Source: Planctomycetota bacterium | GTDB lineage: Bacteria > Planctomycetota > Phycisphaerae > FEN-1346 > JAACEH01 | Assembly (NCBI GenBank): GCA_016935955.1 | Contig: JAFGPY010000398.1 | Location: 1 to 13,320 of the forward strand | Reading direction: 5' to 3' | DNA length: 13,320 nt | Shown here: positions 13,247 to 13,320 of the stretch, in pieces | Layout of the letters: the number at the start of each line of letters is the position of its first letter | Numbering within the stretch: the first letter of the stretch is position 1 | Notes under the pieces: model-generated | Databases searched by the model: none | What the model saw: the letters and a program-made list of their open reading frames with translations, nothing else | Told to the model about the DNA's origin: nothing | Program-made: the position numbers and the translations under genes

Positions 13247-13320
13247 CTATGAGCAAGCCGTTGTCAAGCCGATAATGGGACGAGTTCGGGGTTTCCCAAC
13301 CATCTATTCGGCGTCATGCC
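13247..13320. other. Window end, no gene supported
   Basis: An ATG at 13275 opens a frame that is still open at the window edge (MGRVRGFPTIYS...), but only 15 codons are visible. It has no good ribosome site, so it is not called. Confidence 0.4.

Noticed and set aside
1..13320. CRISPR arrays, tRNA and rRNA genes
   Set aside because: No regularly spaced direct repeats, no TTCGA-type T-loop with an acceptor pair, and no conserved rRNA segments were seen on either strand.

Overview
The window is GC-rich chromosomal DNA. The proteome points to a planctomycete (Planctomycetota, perhaps Phycisphaerae-like), as inferred from: secreted HEAT-like and all-helical proteins of unknown function, a free-standing UROD-family protein that is not HemE, a family-4 glycosyltransferase with planctomycete-style motifs, a Gfo/Idh/MocA oxidoreductase, and palindromic intergenic repeats of a kind common in that phylum. 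No rRNA, tRNA or CRISPR array was seen. Taxonomy is inference; no marker gene was aligned.

Layout. Bases 1-75 look like the last 24 codons of an IS630-type transposase, with a possible element end near 82-84. A secreted HEAT-like protein follows (198-1262, +). It converges on a gene for free methionine-(R)-sulfoxide reductase (1390-1863, -); a composite palindromic repeat lies between them. From the divergent promoter region 1864-1996, a tightly packed operon runs right: truA (1997-2785), a GT4 glycosyltransferase (2782-3957), a 752-residue secreted helical protein (3954-6212) and a PIG-L/BshB1-like deacetylase (6219-6947). The first two junctions are 4-base ATGA overlaps and the last gap is 6 bases. 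A second palindromic repeat separates this operon from a converging Gfo/Idh/MocA oxidoreductase (7089-8219, -). After a 351-base divergent control region comes a rightward run: a TolB-like beta-propeller lipoprotein (8571-9743), a CsgG/GNA1162-like lipoprotein (9760-10521), a small conserved-looking protein (10581-10778), a XerC/D tyrosine recombinase (10868-11878) and a UROD-family protein (11972-13123). The last 197 bases hold more palindromic repeat and no convincing gene.

How the genes may work together. The most suggestive unit is the operon pairing a GT4 glycosyltransferase with a PIG-L de-N-acetylase that resembles BshB1. That is the enzyme order used for sugar thiols such as bacillithiol: glycosyl transfer, then de-N-acetylation. 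A sulfoxide-repair enzyme is divergently transcribed next door. The GT does not look like BshA, and no BshC-type ligase is present, so a surface-glycan role is equally open. The unknown exported protein translationally coupled between the two enzymes is the main novelty. The second unit, two adjacent lipoproteins (a TolB-like propeller and a CsgG-like protein), suggests an envelope function.

Promoters are unusually readable: TTGAAT-N17-TACACT placed so that truA mRNA would be leaderless, and two TGC-extended -10 elements (TATCTT, TATAGT) for the two leftward genes.
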